A stretch of 64,000 nucleotides of DNA from Asterella californica (Eukaryota; Streptophyta; Marchantiopsida; Marchantiales; Aytoniaceae). Below are positions 46,410-58,223 of the stretch, piece by piece (within the stretch, counting starts at the first letter, position 1; each line of letters opens with the position of its first letter). The stretch lies in the NCBI GenBank assembly GCA_036924285.1, contig JAYKYS010000006.1, forward strand, positions 24,774,001-24,838,000, given 5' to 3'. Made by a program: the position numbers and the translations under genes. The notes below the pieces were generated by a model. That model searched no databases. It had not been told where the DNA came from and saw only the letters and a list, made by a program, of their open reading frames with translations.

Positions 46410-48067
46410 AACAAGAGGCTTCTTGATGTAAAATCACCTATTCAGTTATGTTTATTGTGTTCTTGGATATAGCTTGTACTTGTGCTTGTCTATAGTGTCC
46501 TCGTGAACATCAGCAAGTCAAAGATTCGGGTGACGAGAGTTTTAGCTATATGTTATTTGTTCGCTAGCTGGTGACAATCCTCCGGACTGCACGCTACTTA
46601 CCAGAGTAACTTCTGAACTAATGTTGTGAGTGTGATACCGTGTGACTCGAGATCTCTCGATCTTCAGAATGATAAACTTTCGGTCAAAGAGAGCGGGGCA
46701 GCTTGAGAAGGAAAGTGTAAGAAACTAGCAGCACAACTAGTCCGTCGGTCAGACTGTCGCAGACGAGATAATACAGTGAAGGGTCACCAATTACTTACAC
46801 CAACATAGCAGTAGAAGATCCAAGCAGTCGTGCTTGAACTGCTCCACCATGTAAACAAACTATCAATATAGAAGATCAGAGACTTCACATTCAACTGTAA
46901 ATAATAGCTGCTATCAGCATGTCACATTCAACTGTAAATAATAACTGCTATCAGTGGTTACATGTCTTGAAAATGGTCATGTCATGTGGATTGTGATCTT
47001 ACCATGCACGAGTGAATTGAACAACAGGAAAATCCTTATTGCATTGACCACAACACATGATCTCTATATTTATTCACTACATGTCGATAGAACTAGGATC
47101 ACAGTGCTTGCTTCTAATCTTTTTGAACTTCGAGGGAGGAGATGAATATAATATACAAGGACCAGGTCCTGCTTAGGAGGAATTAATTATATCGAACATC
47201 ACCACAAAATCTTCTATGGATTAATCTTTGTACAAGTGTTTTATGTTCTCTTACGGACAACCTTCGTAAAGAAAGTGGGGAGTCCAGCGAACGTGAAAGT
47301 TTGTTGGCAATCATCTTCTTTCGACCGTGACAAGTACGCCAACTTCATCATTTTACCGACGAAAAGTGAGTTCTAGTTGGTCCATAGAAGTCGGGACCCA
47401 CAGCATTAAAGAGTATAGTCGGCACAAATGTATGCAAAGTCGGCTAACTTGACTGAGCTGCAAGTTTAAAGCGGACCATGCATTCCAAAGCAGTACAAAG
47501 AGATGGAATGCACAAGACTGTCAGCACTACGCATTCTCTTTCTCTCTCTTGAGGCTTCCGTTCCGTTCCAAAGAACTCGTTTTCTCCAATAAGATGTCAT
47601 GAATGTCCATTGCTCTCCCCGAACAAAATAAAATATATCGAAGTGTAAAGTTTCTCATCTCAAAAGTCTGAGATCCTGACACAACTTGAAACAAAAGTCG
47701 TGTCGTTGCCAGTCAAGTCCTGACCGATACCTTCCTACCTACTACTGCCTTCCTGCCTACTACTGATGGATACATCCTCTAGAATTAGTGTTTTTTCCTC
47801 AATAGCTTTCAACGTAGAGATTCAAGCTTTTCAGGATCTTGGAAGCGTGAGTTCTGTCAAACTTCACTACTGTGCACTTCACTGACTTCATAGCTAACCT
47901 TCAGCTTCTCGGTAGGCTAATACACAAATCCATACTCATAGAGTTTAAGCTGCAAGAACTGCAAATCAAAGACGGCACGGTGTGTGGTGAATCTGCTCAC
48001 TCATGACAAAACGTGGAGAATTATGCTTTCCACCAAACCGTACCACAAATACGGTAGAAACGCACTG

Positions 48068-48933
48068 TCAGGTCGGATCAGCTGCAGCAGCTGAAGAAGT
48101 GGTTGTTGTTTGATGCGTGATGCCAGACTTCCCACTCAGACTCATCTCCCTCGCTCCCTGCACAACTTTCTCGTCCTCAATAGCTTGTTCGAAGGTCGCT
48201 CGCACATGCTCACACACAGCCATCAAATCTTGGAGTGAGTCCTTGAGGACAGTCCTGGCAGACACGCTAACGCACATCATAAGAAGAAAGAAACTGAGCA
48301 AGAGAGGAAGAGAAGATTACACTTTAGTACCAGACTTTCGATCGATGATTAAAACAGAATAAAAGCAACAGTCGAAACGCACAACGAGTTGGGGTGAGAT
48401 TTCAGGTGGAGCTGCGTGGCAGGATTCATTCACCTGTAGTCTGTACACGTATATGCACACGCTCTTCCGCTGGGTGAGGTATCGTGTAACCAACAAATGA
48501 AACTCGTGGGCTGCAAGATGAGAAATCAAATTAAGCTGATATGTTACGTCCGCTCCAGCAACAGTGAGAAGAGTAAAAGCAGTTCAATAAGGTCCTCTCC
48601 TACATATCTGTAATACTTCCAGTATTCTTTTCTCGATGCTGCTAGCAAAAGGCTGCTCATAACAACGTCAACCGGCCGGCCTGGCCCCGTGGTGGTAACC
48701 TATACTGCCCTTGCTCGTTCTTGCACACATGCTTGATTTGGAGGGAACGACAGTTGTCTCAAGTGTAGGGAAGAACCAGTTCTAAACAAAATACTTAGAA
48801 ACTTGAGACTGACTCACTCTTTGTTCAGAATGAATCGGAGGGAGTTGCCCAGGGTGTGGTCTTCTTCAGTGAGGGCGAATGTCGACGCCGACTTATCATC
48901 ATCTTGATCATCGTACTCCTTGACGGTCGTCAT
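48068..48933 (-). CDS. RPC19: RNA polymerase I/III common subunit AC19 (RPC19/POLR1D), 3 exons
   Basis: AC19 pairs with AC40 in the assembly platform of RNA polymerases I and III in the nucleus. Exon 1 (48933-48818) encodes the family hallmark EEDHTLGNSLRFIL, ending at a GTGAGT donor. Exon 2 (48510-48434) gives PRVSFVGYTIPHPAEERVHI and RVQTT after a TTGCAG acceptor. Exon 3 (48266-48068) gives ARTVLKDSLQDLMAVCEHVR and a Ser/Thr-rich tail. About 130 residues are expected, the normal size. One oddity: exon 2 ends with one base of a codon, whereas exon 3 needs two, so canonical splicing leaves the frame one base short. A lost G at the exon 2 donor (sequence error or mutation) or non-standard splicing would explain it. 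Introns are about 307 and 167 bases. Confidence 0.88.
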
Positions 48934-48939
48934 TCTCTC

Positions 48940-51375
48940 CTACACGCTCGAGAGGAAATTCTTTGCTCTGGCCAGCAGCAAGTTTTATGATGTAAGCTAG
49001 AACGAGGACTTTCTCGTACGGCATCACTTCGACATACCTTCCGCCCACATCCTCCATTCTTCAACAAATCCTGCAGAGGAATTGTTCAAAGAATCGTCAG
49101 TCGGTTGAATTAGGGATCTGGTTGCCTGACAAGACCTAGGAGGAATGATAATACTGTTACACACGTTCTATCAAACGACACCCCCAGAATCTACCGGAAT
49201 CGGAATCTACAGTAGGAAGATAGCAAGGGAAGCAGTTATTGAATCTTATAGATGCAGTTCCCAACTCCCGATCGTGCGTGCGTATTCTAAGATTTTTGTT
49301 CGATTTCTTAGACCACTGTTTTGAACAGACAGATGACACCCTGTGTAGGTATATTTATAAACTCTTGTACAGTCCGTTTCTATCGTGGGCGAGTAGACGA
49401 TAATGATTTCGGATACTGATGAATAGTAACTTCTTGCATCAAGTTGTAATAATACTTCGCTCGGATTGGTGTGCGAGAGCCAATACCTCCGCTAGGACAG
49501 TACTGTCATGGACACTCAATTCACTGATTACTCCGCAATAAAGTTGACCTTCGACTAGTACAGCACTACGTTACCCACAGCATACGGTGAAAGTAACCTG
49601 GACCTCTAGTAGTAAGTAGGTCCTGACGTCTGTCCGTCTCTGCCTGGCATGATGAACCGGCTTCTGTATTTCGCAGGAAAGGGGAGTCGATGAGGATCAC
49701 GCGTTACAGAAGCTCATTTTGTGAAGAGAAGCACCTCTCGTGAAGTCCATGGGTCGATGTCTCGAGCTTGGAAGGTCGGATTGCAGTTGAAAGGACGTGC
49801 AGAAAGGAGATACACTTCCACGAACTAAGTTCGAGGAAAACCACCAGGAAAGAAATTTTCTCCTTTTCTTCCCTTCTTCGGGGTTTCCTCGTAGAGTTCC
49901 ATGAGTCTCTCTCAAACTACATCGGAGGTTCCAACGATTATCAACACCTTGGAACTTTTATCAAATTGCTTGGTAGAAATCAAAAGGCACTGCAACGTTC
50001 ACGACCCACGATAGTAGCATCTTCCATCCACCAGCTAGCCCGTAGATAGGGAGCAGGTGTAATTGCTGGCACTGCTCAAAATCTCCTCGCCATGAAGGTG
50101 CGTGCAAGGCTTCAACCCGGTGTCATTCGCTTGTATGTTAATCGAGTAGTTGACCACTTAACATTCAGCGTACGAAAAGTCTACAGAAACACAACCGACT
50201 TCCCGAACTCCATCATTGCAACGACAATTCCAGCGAGAACGATTTTCATGAATAAAGCTGAATTAGATAAGCTCTACAATGAATCTACCGAGAGCATACC
50301 TTCCGGGCCTTTTTCTTCTCGGGTGTCTCGTCCGGGGGCAGTCCTGCCTTATTGCCGGCAAAATTGCTTGCAGGTTTACTGCTGGCTGGCTTTGCTTCCT
50401 CTTTAACTGGAGCAAGGGCTCTCCTTGGTAGATATTCCAGAGGAAGTTCTACTTCCACCTAAACGAATGGTTCCCGTCTCGGATTTTTCCGCATCGCTTA
50501 GAACTAGGTTCCACTGGCTCTGCAGACAGCAACCCTTGCAAACACAGCTGTCTGATGCTGTCTCCAGGAATCAACCGCAACCGGTGCCATGCTTCAAGAA
50601 GACAGTTCCTACCAGCAGCACAAACACGTTCGAAGTTCATCAGAAAGTGGAAAACCTCAAATCTTGAACCTCGCAAGAGTACGCCAAGACTCCAAATCTG
50701 TGACTCTCATCCGTTTTCTTCCAGAATGCAGCACCCGAACGTCTGAGATGCGCTGGGTATCCAGGCGGGCAAAGAACTGTAAAGAATCTTCAACCTTTAG
50801 TTCTGCAAGAAAGTGAATCGACTGGTGAAGAACATTAACCTGAAGATTTCTAGCACAACTGGATGCTGAGATAGAGATGCGGTTAATTTCGCAATGAACA
50901 ATTTCAACTTGGTATCCGTAGAAGTTATATCCAATGACCTCAGTGGCCACATGTCCACTGCGACTCCGCTTTTTGGTTTCCGAGCAAACCGCTGCAACAA
51001 GCTACTGGGTGTTCTCATCAGAAGCAGACGCACTGAAGGATACGCTCAACTCTGTGACGATTGTTACTTTGGACAACAAGATTGACGTCTCATTCGATTC
51101 CTGTACGATTGGATTCAGAAGCAAAAAACGAATTCTCAGGCATCCGAGGTGAATCAAGAGAAACGCCAATGTATGATACGATCTTCAATCTTCTCTTGTA
51201 AAGTTTACGCTATAGATCAAAGCTCTGACAATAATTCAAAACTCTCCGCAGTGAATCCAACAATTTCCACGAATTCGTTTGCGATATATCCACTAATGGA
51301 ACAAAATCATCGACCAAAAATCTGCTACAAGCCTGTCTTCACATCCTGCTTCTGTTGTTTGGGTCTCGCGGTGGG
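48940..51375. other. Intergenic region between RPC19 and U2 snRNA, no gene recognised
   Basis: Several frames of 60-105 codons lie on both strands at 49.7-51.4 kb. None has a family signature and I could not link them by splice sites. An unrecognised or decayed gene is possible. Confidence 0.35.
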
Positions 51376-51381
51376 GAGGAA

Positions 51382-51577
51382 GGGCTGCGCCGGCCAAGGA
51401 GATAGTGCAATACCAAGGCGACACTGGCAAGTTCGAAGCAGCAAGCTACCCCGTTGAACTCGCACCCGTGAAAGAAATTAGATTAATATCGTGAGGGTCG
51501 ATGACCCTCGTATCAGATATTAAACTGATAAGAACAGATACTACACTTGATCTTAGCCAAAAGGCCGAGAAAGGTCT
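51382..51577 (-). ncRNA. U2 snRNA: U2 spliceosomal small nuclear RNA
   Basis: The U2 snRNA pairs with the intron branch point in the spliceosome. Read on the minus strand, the 5' end ACCTTTCTCGGCCTTTTGGC leads into the branch-point-pairing segment GTGTAGTATCTGTTC and the Sm-side segment. A perfect stem-loop IIb follows (GAGGGTC / GACCCTC). The 3' stems end near GGCCGGCGCAGCCC. The 5' end is well fixed at 51577 (AGACC where many U2 genes have ATACC); the 3' end assumes a length of about 196. I did not find a clear plant upstream sequence element (RTCCCACATCG) in the expected place, so promoter function is unproven. Confidence 0.93.
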
Positions 51578-51579
51578 AC

Positions 51580-52030
51580 TACGTTGAGCAGACTCGGCTG
51601 TAAATGACTGTGGAGGACACGCACCAGATCTGCATCTCTTATGGTTTAGATGCTAATACTTCTGTGCCACTTCCAGACTAACTGCTCATCCCACAATGGA
51701 CAAGAACTCTTAGTGGCGAGACAATAATGCATAATGTGTTAATGCACTGTATGTCACAGAGACACTCTCCGAAGAGTGCAAAATCGAGTAGAACACTCCA
51801 CCACGCAACCCCACTGGAAAAAGGGTCTCACTTAGTACCGGTCAAACCTCTACTGAGCCACAGTGCATAGTCCACACAAACACATGTATCGTGACTGAGG
51901 CTTGAAGCTGGGACAAACAGTGTCCGCAGATCACGTACTTCTCCACTTCCACGGATGGGCGGGGCGGATGAGCAAGCAAGTCTAATCCCAAGTTACGCCG
52001 TACGTATAGGATAATAAAGGGTTTCAAACC
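51580..52030. other. Spacer upstream of U2 snRNA; nothing else recognised
   Basis: This should contain the snRNA promoter, but neither a clear TATA box at about -30 nor an upstream sequence element was recognised. Confidence 0.35.
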
Positions 52031-52033
52031 TTA

Positions 52034-52285
52034 GAGCATCTCCACCGGAACTCTGCAAATACCCTTGCACGGTAAACAATCTCGGTAATCCGTCTTCTTG
52101 ACGTGGTTGATGAAAAACACGGTAAACGTTGTCTTTATTTTACTCTTGTATTTTCTCCATAACATCCATGTTCCACTTTAATCTAACGACAAAATACACG
52201 TGGTATTATTTAGTGCATTTTGGTTTCTAACTGATTAAGAACTGGATCTTCTTGTGCCGTTTTCAGTGTTCAAGTGGAGATGTTC
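52034..52285. mobile_element. Harbinger/Tourist-type MITE 1 of a tandem triplet
   Basis: The left end GAGCATCTCCAC and the right end GTGGAGATGTTC are inverted repeats (10 of 12 paired or better). They are flanked by TTA at 52031-52033 and 52286-52288, the 3-bp target of PIF/Harbinger elements. No coding capacity; 252 bp. Confidence 0.75.
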
Positions 52286-52288
52286 TTA

Positions 52289-52524
52289 ATACATCTCCAC
52301 TCGAACACTGGAAATGACCCGGGAAGTACCAGTTCTCAGTCTCGTCAAAACTTGACATGGTATTCAAGTTTAGCGTGGAAGTTTACCGAGACGAGACTCG
52401 AGGTAAATTTACAGTGAAAATTTGTCATTTATTATCTTTTCTCATCTATTATGCCAAGAAGACAACTGGTTACCGAGACGGTTTACAGTGCCGAGGCATT
52501 TACAGTGCTCCAGTGAAGATGCCC
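52289..52524. mobile_element. Harbinger/Tourist-type MITE 2 of a tandem triplet
   Basis: The left end contains CATCTCCACTCGAACACTG and the right end CAGTGCTCCAGTGAAGATG, which pair as diverged inverted repeats. TTA lies at 52286-52288 and 52525-52527, each shared with a neighbouring MITE. Inner sequence recurs at 46264-46409. Confidence 0.7.
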
Positions 52525-52527
52525 TTA

Positions 52528-52802
52528 GAGCATTTCCATTGGATCACTTTAAATACCCCGGGACACTAAACAATCTTGGTAACCAGTAGTTTTTTTACGT
52601 GACGTGATATTTTTATGTGAAAAATATGATAAATATCACTTTCTAACGGTAGATGTGTCACGTGTTCCGTCCCGGTAAGCATCTATGTTGTATCTTGCAC
52701 GAAAGAAAGGGACAAATGTGACATGATATTTTCCTCTATGTTTCAAGAAGACTGAGAACTGCATCTTTCCATGTCGTTTCTAGTGTTCGATTATAGATGT
52801 TC
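52528..52802. mobile_element. Harbinger/Tourist-type MITE 3 of a tandem triplet
   Basis: The left end GAGCATTTCCATTGGATCACT and the right end AGTGTTCGATTATAGATGTTC pair imperfectly. TTA lies at 52525-52527 and 52803-52805. 275 bp, non-coding. Confidence 0.68.
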
Positions 52803-52805
52803 TTA

Positions 52806-54744
52806 AACTAATAAATTGTAGAGTATATTCCTGTAATAAGTCATAACTTGTAGAGTGATTCCTGTATTCCTATAGGGTTGTAGGAGGAGCAAGATATCTA
52901 TCGGGTACTCGTCCTTAAGATACGACTTTTATTTTAGTACTTGTAATCTAGAAATGCCCATTCTAATTCCAGATTTTTCTTTATTCTCGAGATATACTCA
53001 TTTTCTAATTCTCCATTCTAAGAGTGGAAGATGTCGTATATAACTAGATGCGTTGCATTGAAAGGGTTTACCGTTTACAAGTTCAATATCTGATGTTTGT
53101 GCATGTTCATACACAAATATTGTAAATTTCATAACTTAAAGATAAAAATTCATCACTTTGATAACATTCCCAACCGAATATTATTATTTAAAGGTCTAGT
53201 CTAAGAATGTTTCAGAGTGCAATTGTTCTTTCATCATCCACGTTATTCCGAAAGAAAACGCCATTTTGATTGGTATTTCAGGAAAATGTACATTTTTGAT
53301 GTCAAAGAAAACTCTCTTACGCTTGAAAGTGTATGAAAATAAAATATCCATGTTTATTTTCATACACTGATTTCATAAAATCCTATGGAAAATCATCATT
53401 TTCATACACTGAAAATAACCATGGTTATTTTATCATAAACTTGATTATTCTGTCATAAAATTTGATTTCATAGATAAATAACCATGAAAATCCTTATTTC
53501 ACCATAAAATCCTTCTGCATAAACTCATGCTCGATGCACGAGTATGTATTACCATCTTATTTGAGATAATATACATTATCCTCAATTAAAGAGCGTGGGT
53601 ACAAACAGCGAAAATACCCATAAGGACGTTACGCTCATAAGTCACTCCCTTAATAGTTCATTCTCGGTACATTGAGAAGTAAATGCATTAAAGAACAGTA
53701 AAAATGTAGATATTATTAAAAAGAAAAACAATAGCATACCATTCTAAGTGGTGTGTTGCTGAAACAATCATTCTGATGATAAAAGTTATTAGACCTTTTC
53801 CGTTAAAAGCAAATTTCTTGGAAAAGTGCAAAATTTTCCATGAGAAAGCACTTAGTTCCAAATCAAAATCACTTCTTTACTCATTGAAAAATCCAAGAAT
53901 TACAATCTGCTATGTTTTGAGCTTTTCTCTCTTTTCTCTCGTATCTTAACTCCCTTCTCCTCTCAACTCTTAAGTGTTTTCCGCAATACATGCGATCATC
54001 TAAACTTTTCTCTCGGATTGTCAATCTGAACATATCATGAGAAACCTTAATCTAATGGTTTTACAACCATCATATATACTGGTATTGTAGAGAGTAACAT
54101 GGAGTCAAAGTTTATAATACTAAAAATTCTAAAATCTTCAAAAATAAACTTTTACTTAATTTTCACCAAATGCATTTTCTCTCTAATTTACTTTTGTTGG
54201 AAGCCACCCTGGGAATCTTAAGCTGACCGAATCCATGATGTTACTGCTATGAAGCTCTATGTTCAAGTATGGAAATAATTTGAGTTGGAATTTATCCAGT
54301 CTTAAATTGACAAGAAGCATGAATAATGTCATTTATGGTTCGTGCTTGAGTGATTTTTCGGGACCAACAAGATTGACAATCCATGGCTTGTTCATTCTCA
54401 GTCTCTAAGGGACTATCAGTTTGACCCAAAGTGATTTCTTTTATCTATGAAATCAGATCTTAAGTTTTTGAGATTAGTCGTTTAGAACATGGCTAAAATA
54501 GAAATCATGTTGAGTGTCTACATGCTAACACTTTCTACTACATGACACTATACAATGCATTATTGGATAATCCAAGATTATTAGGCAACCTAGACAACTA
54601 CACAATTAAATTTTAACTTTTCAAAATATTTATATATAGTTTCATAGTTTCTTGTATATGTCTCTAATGTATTTTTCTAGGATATTTGTAGGGTAGAACT
54701 CGTAATGATGGTCATGAAGTTACTTCTATTGAAGCAGATCTTAT
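52806..54744. other. AT-rich non-coding DNA
   Basis: No gene recognised. It contains the hairpin 53328-53368 and other short direct and inverted repeats around 53340-53520. Confidence 0.5.
53328..53368. repeat. Perfect hairpin, 16-bp arms and 9-base loop
   Basis: AGTGTATGAAAATAAA (53328-53343) is exactly complementary to 53353-53368. TTTTCATACACTGA recurs directly at 53399-53412. Confidence 0.88.
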
Positions 54745-55900
54745 TATTTTTAGGACGAAGGGTTCTTCTTGACTCTGTTGGTTCCAATTCGAGTCTCGAT
54801 AGCTGAGGTTTCTCTGATTTTCTATCACAGACGACCAAACCTCCAAAACCTCCTCCTTGTGGCTTAAAACCACGTACACTTGCAAAACGGATCGTTTGAT
54901 CTCATATTTGTCTTCTCCTATAGGTAGATCTTGTTAAGACTCCAAACAAACCGTTTGGAGTTTTCCTTGCAAAACCAAACAAGAAATTTGGTCGCATGAA
55001 ATAAATAATTAATGCTAACCGATCCCGTGTGGCTCAATTTTCTTCATCACATCCAACACAACAATCCAATGCACGTACGATCTTCTCTTATGACTAGATA
55101 AAGACCTCTTGATCACGTATGCACCAAGAATGAGGAGCTATTCTCCGGATCACAAAAAACAATCCAATCTCAGGTTATGTACGCACGAAATATCGAATGT
55201 AAGCGTCTCCTTATGAGCTAAATTTTCTCACATTTCTCAATCCACCTGATGAAATTGTGTATCATCTTCAGTTTCCTATAGAACTCTGTATTCTGATCTT
55301 GATGGATCTAAGGATATCAAGTTTAGACGTCGAAACGGTCAGAACGGTCCAACTCTTCTTCACATGTTACTGAAGCACTCCAATTTCTCTTCTTTACGTC
55401 TCAATTTTCCTAAGAACACACAATCTGATACATTTTTCCACAAACCATCTTATCCTATGTGTAGCTTGTACATATTTGAACCTAGTTACATCTTGTGCGT
55501 GCATTAGACCTCCCATCTTCCGAAATATGCGTCGACAGATCACAAACACAAGCTACCATCTTAAGCACTCATTTATGTGCTTAAGAGGATAGCTCTTACG
55601 TTACGCAATCACATCAGTTTACAGTACGTGCATTCAACCCAAATTCTGATGGTTTAGTATAGCGTTAGGAATCACAAATAGTCAATTAGCACCGACAAGC
55701 TAAGATATGACTTGATGTTTTCATCTTTAAAATCTCATAATTTCACCATTAAGTGTCCAAATGAAATAAGTAAAGTACCCTTGTGAAGCTTACATTGAAC
55801 TCTACAACTTGGTGCTTTGAGAACGTAGATATGAAAGTAGATTAAAAGTTGTTATTTCTTTTTATGAGCGTCTTCGGAGCAAAAATATGAAACTTTGAAT
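54745..55900. repeat. Dispersed repeat, copy 2 (related to 13690-15340)
   Basis: It aligns in order with 14080-15310 but lacks the second unit of that copy's tandem duplication. It is strongly diverged and has no coding frame. Confidence 0.6.
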
Positions 55901-56210
55901 TTGACTTTCTCATCATTGTTGAATCTAGAGTGTCTTTATCGCAACATCTCCTTCCTATTATCTTGTATTACTTTTGTATGTCTTATTTTCAAACGCCAAA
56001 GCATACTCTAGACGGTATACTCTAGTATTGTCTCTATGCATTAGATGGAGCCGAATCATCTATGCTAGATGAGAGGTTAATTGCTCGTTGTGGTCCAAAA
56101 TCATATTGATAGAACAATGTAGATGTATAGAATAAATAACTCTTAGTCTCAAGCACACATGGATTTTAGTAGTGGTAATTTTCTGGTGTTGTTTTGTTCG
56201 GTATTAACAT

Positions 56211-56706
56211 TGTCGTGCGCATACACATCGCTACACAACATACATCGCTGTCAGAGGTACATCACACACACAACACATGGACGATGTCATACACATACAC
56301 AAGTGTACCACAATAACAAGGTATGTACTCACTCTATCATGTCAACAGGCACTAGACAATCTCTACAGTCGAGCCAAATCCACTCTGTGCTCGTAGAGAA
56401 TCCAGATCTCACTCACAAGACTACCGATCATAGCCAGGAGCTTGAAGGCTCAACTTGAAGAACTGAGGTCTCCAAGCCGTACTTGCGAAGTATACCTTTT
56501 GTGGGCACTCCTACCAACTTGCCCTAACTGCACTAACGGTCTTACCGGGATTCCTCACTTCGCACTCGGTCAACCTAGTTGAGTAGCCAAACTGACGTGA
56601 CAGCTGTCGTGCGCATACACATCGCTACACAACATACATCGCTGTCAGAGGTACATCACACACAACACATGGACGATGTCATACACATACACAAGTGTAT
56701 CACAAT
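56211..56706. repeat. Pair of 103-bp direct repeats
   Basis: 56211-56314 and 56605-56706 are nearly identical. They differ by one substitution and one CA unit. Both contain TGTCGTGCGCATACACATCG. They lie downstream of the last coding domain of the methyltransferase retrotransposon and may be part of its 3' LTR, which I could not delimit. Confidence 0.85.
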
Positions 56707-56876
56707 CGCTCTCCTAACTGACGGTTAGGTCCCTCTAACTCTAGATAGCTCCATATCCCAACTACGCGATATACACCTTCATGGGTGCAAGGATCAGGAG
56801 GCCGGTGCTACATTACCTCATCGTTAGTCTCCTATCTGCAATCCATACCACGCAAAGATCTAATCGGCTATCCATG

Positions 56877-57170
56877 CTATATACATCGAGGACAAACCCA
56901 CCGTCCAATAGGGATGACAGTGAGAGGTGAAGTCAAACATGACATGTGCCAACCTCTCGAACAACCATCACACACCAACATACGGGCTGCTCCACCAGCA
57001 GACTCACACAACATACACCTCAAGCCCGCACGTACAACTGCCAAGCTTGGATCAACGGTACCATCGATGTTGAGAAGATGACATGGTGCGCAATTACGCA
57101 CATGGTCCTTCCAAACAACACCATCACGGCCCTCTAACATGAGTACTCCAGAAGGTAACACCTCACGCAC
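56877..57170 (-). pseudogene. C-terminal PHD finger of the retrotransposon polyprotein
   Basis: The domain follows integrase in the same frame, separated by one TGA at 57171-57173. The complete C4-H-C3 zinc pattern is visible: RCMLC, VCDGC, WHMSC and WVCPRC, with the Trp before the last Cys pair. PHD fingers read histone H3 tails. In this position it could steer integration, as chromodomains do in chromoviruses; that role is inference. The frame ends at TAG 56877-56879, which may be the natural stop. Confidence 0.85.
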
Positions 57171-58223
57171 TCATAAAATAGTGCGTCCTGCGGTCACATC
57201 CAACGTCGTCGGTGCAGTCTGCTGTAGATAGATATAATCGTCAGGATGAAACCTACGAATCGATGGCCGATAACCTCCTCCTCGGATGGTTGCATATCGC
57301 AACGTGTCTCTATGCTGAGCAATCGCTAGATTCTCAAAAGCCATGGGCATAACTCTCCGAAATATCTCTGCTCGTTGAGAACATGCTCTCACCCACATAT
57401 CTGGGTCATCAAGGTTCAGCACCTCAGCAGAATCACGACGGATGACCGAAGATAGATATGGATCTCGACCGTATAATAGAAAATACGGTGAGAAAGAAGC
57501 CAAAGACGCTTGTCGGCTAAAACAATAACCCATAGCCAACCACGATAACTGCACATCCCAGTCTCCCAAGTGGCCCTTCTGCAAGCCATACTTGCACAAT
57601 CCTCTCTTCACCGTTTGAACTACCCTCTCCGCCAAACCATCCGCCTCAGGATGATATCGAGATGTAGTTCGATGATCAATCGACGCCTGATCACACAAGA
57701 CTTGAAACTCACCAAGGAACTCTGTACCTTGGTCTGTCAGCACTTCAGCTGGTGCTCCAAAACGACTTAGTACTCGATCTAAGAACGCATACGCCGTCCC
57801 TTCACTCGTCTTGTCTGGTAATACCACCAACTCAATCCACTTGGAGAAGTGCTCCACCATCACCGACACATACCGATGAGGACGTACAGTCAACAGTAAG
57901 GGTCTCGCAAAATCCAAACTCCAACGGTAACCTAATCCCATAATCGGTAAGAGGTGTAATTGTGGAGTAGGAGCATTAAACGATGCTCGTACTCGATCAT
58001 AAATCACACATCGTGCGACAAACTGTTGCACATCGACGTGGATATCACGCCACCAATACTGTCCTTGGAGTAAACTATGCGTACGTTTCACTCCAAAATG
58101 TCCCAACTCCTCATGAGCATGTCGTACTAACTGTGTCCTCTGGGATGGATGTGGCACTATCCGTACTCTCTCATCATCCCACACTCGGGGTACATGTCGT
58201 CCTTCTTGTCGAAATCTCTTCGC
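57171..58223 (-). pseudogene. Retrotransposon integrase
   Basis: The zinc region has HAHEELGHFGV and then ARCVIYD, where the second Cys of the CxxC pair is Tyr (a G-to-A change in TGT or TGC). The catalytic core shows Asp in RWSLDFARPL, Asp in VLTDQGTEF and Glu in EADGLAERVVQ. The usual Gly after DFA is Arg. A TGA at 58224-58226 separates it from RNase H, and another at 57171 from the PHD finger. The domain is otherwise long and readable. Confidence 0.93.

Larger units (their letters stand above)
44000..48060. other. Intergenic region, no gene supported
   Basis: Short frames at 44.1-45.5 kb show no domains. It holds a perfect hairpin (45124-45168) and a repeat copy (46264-46409). Confidence 0.4.
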
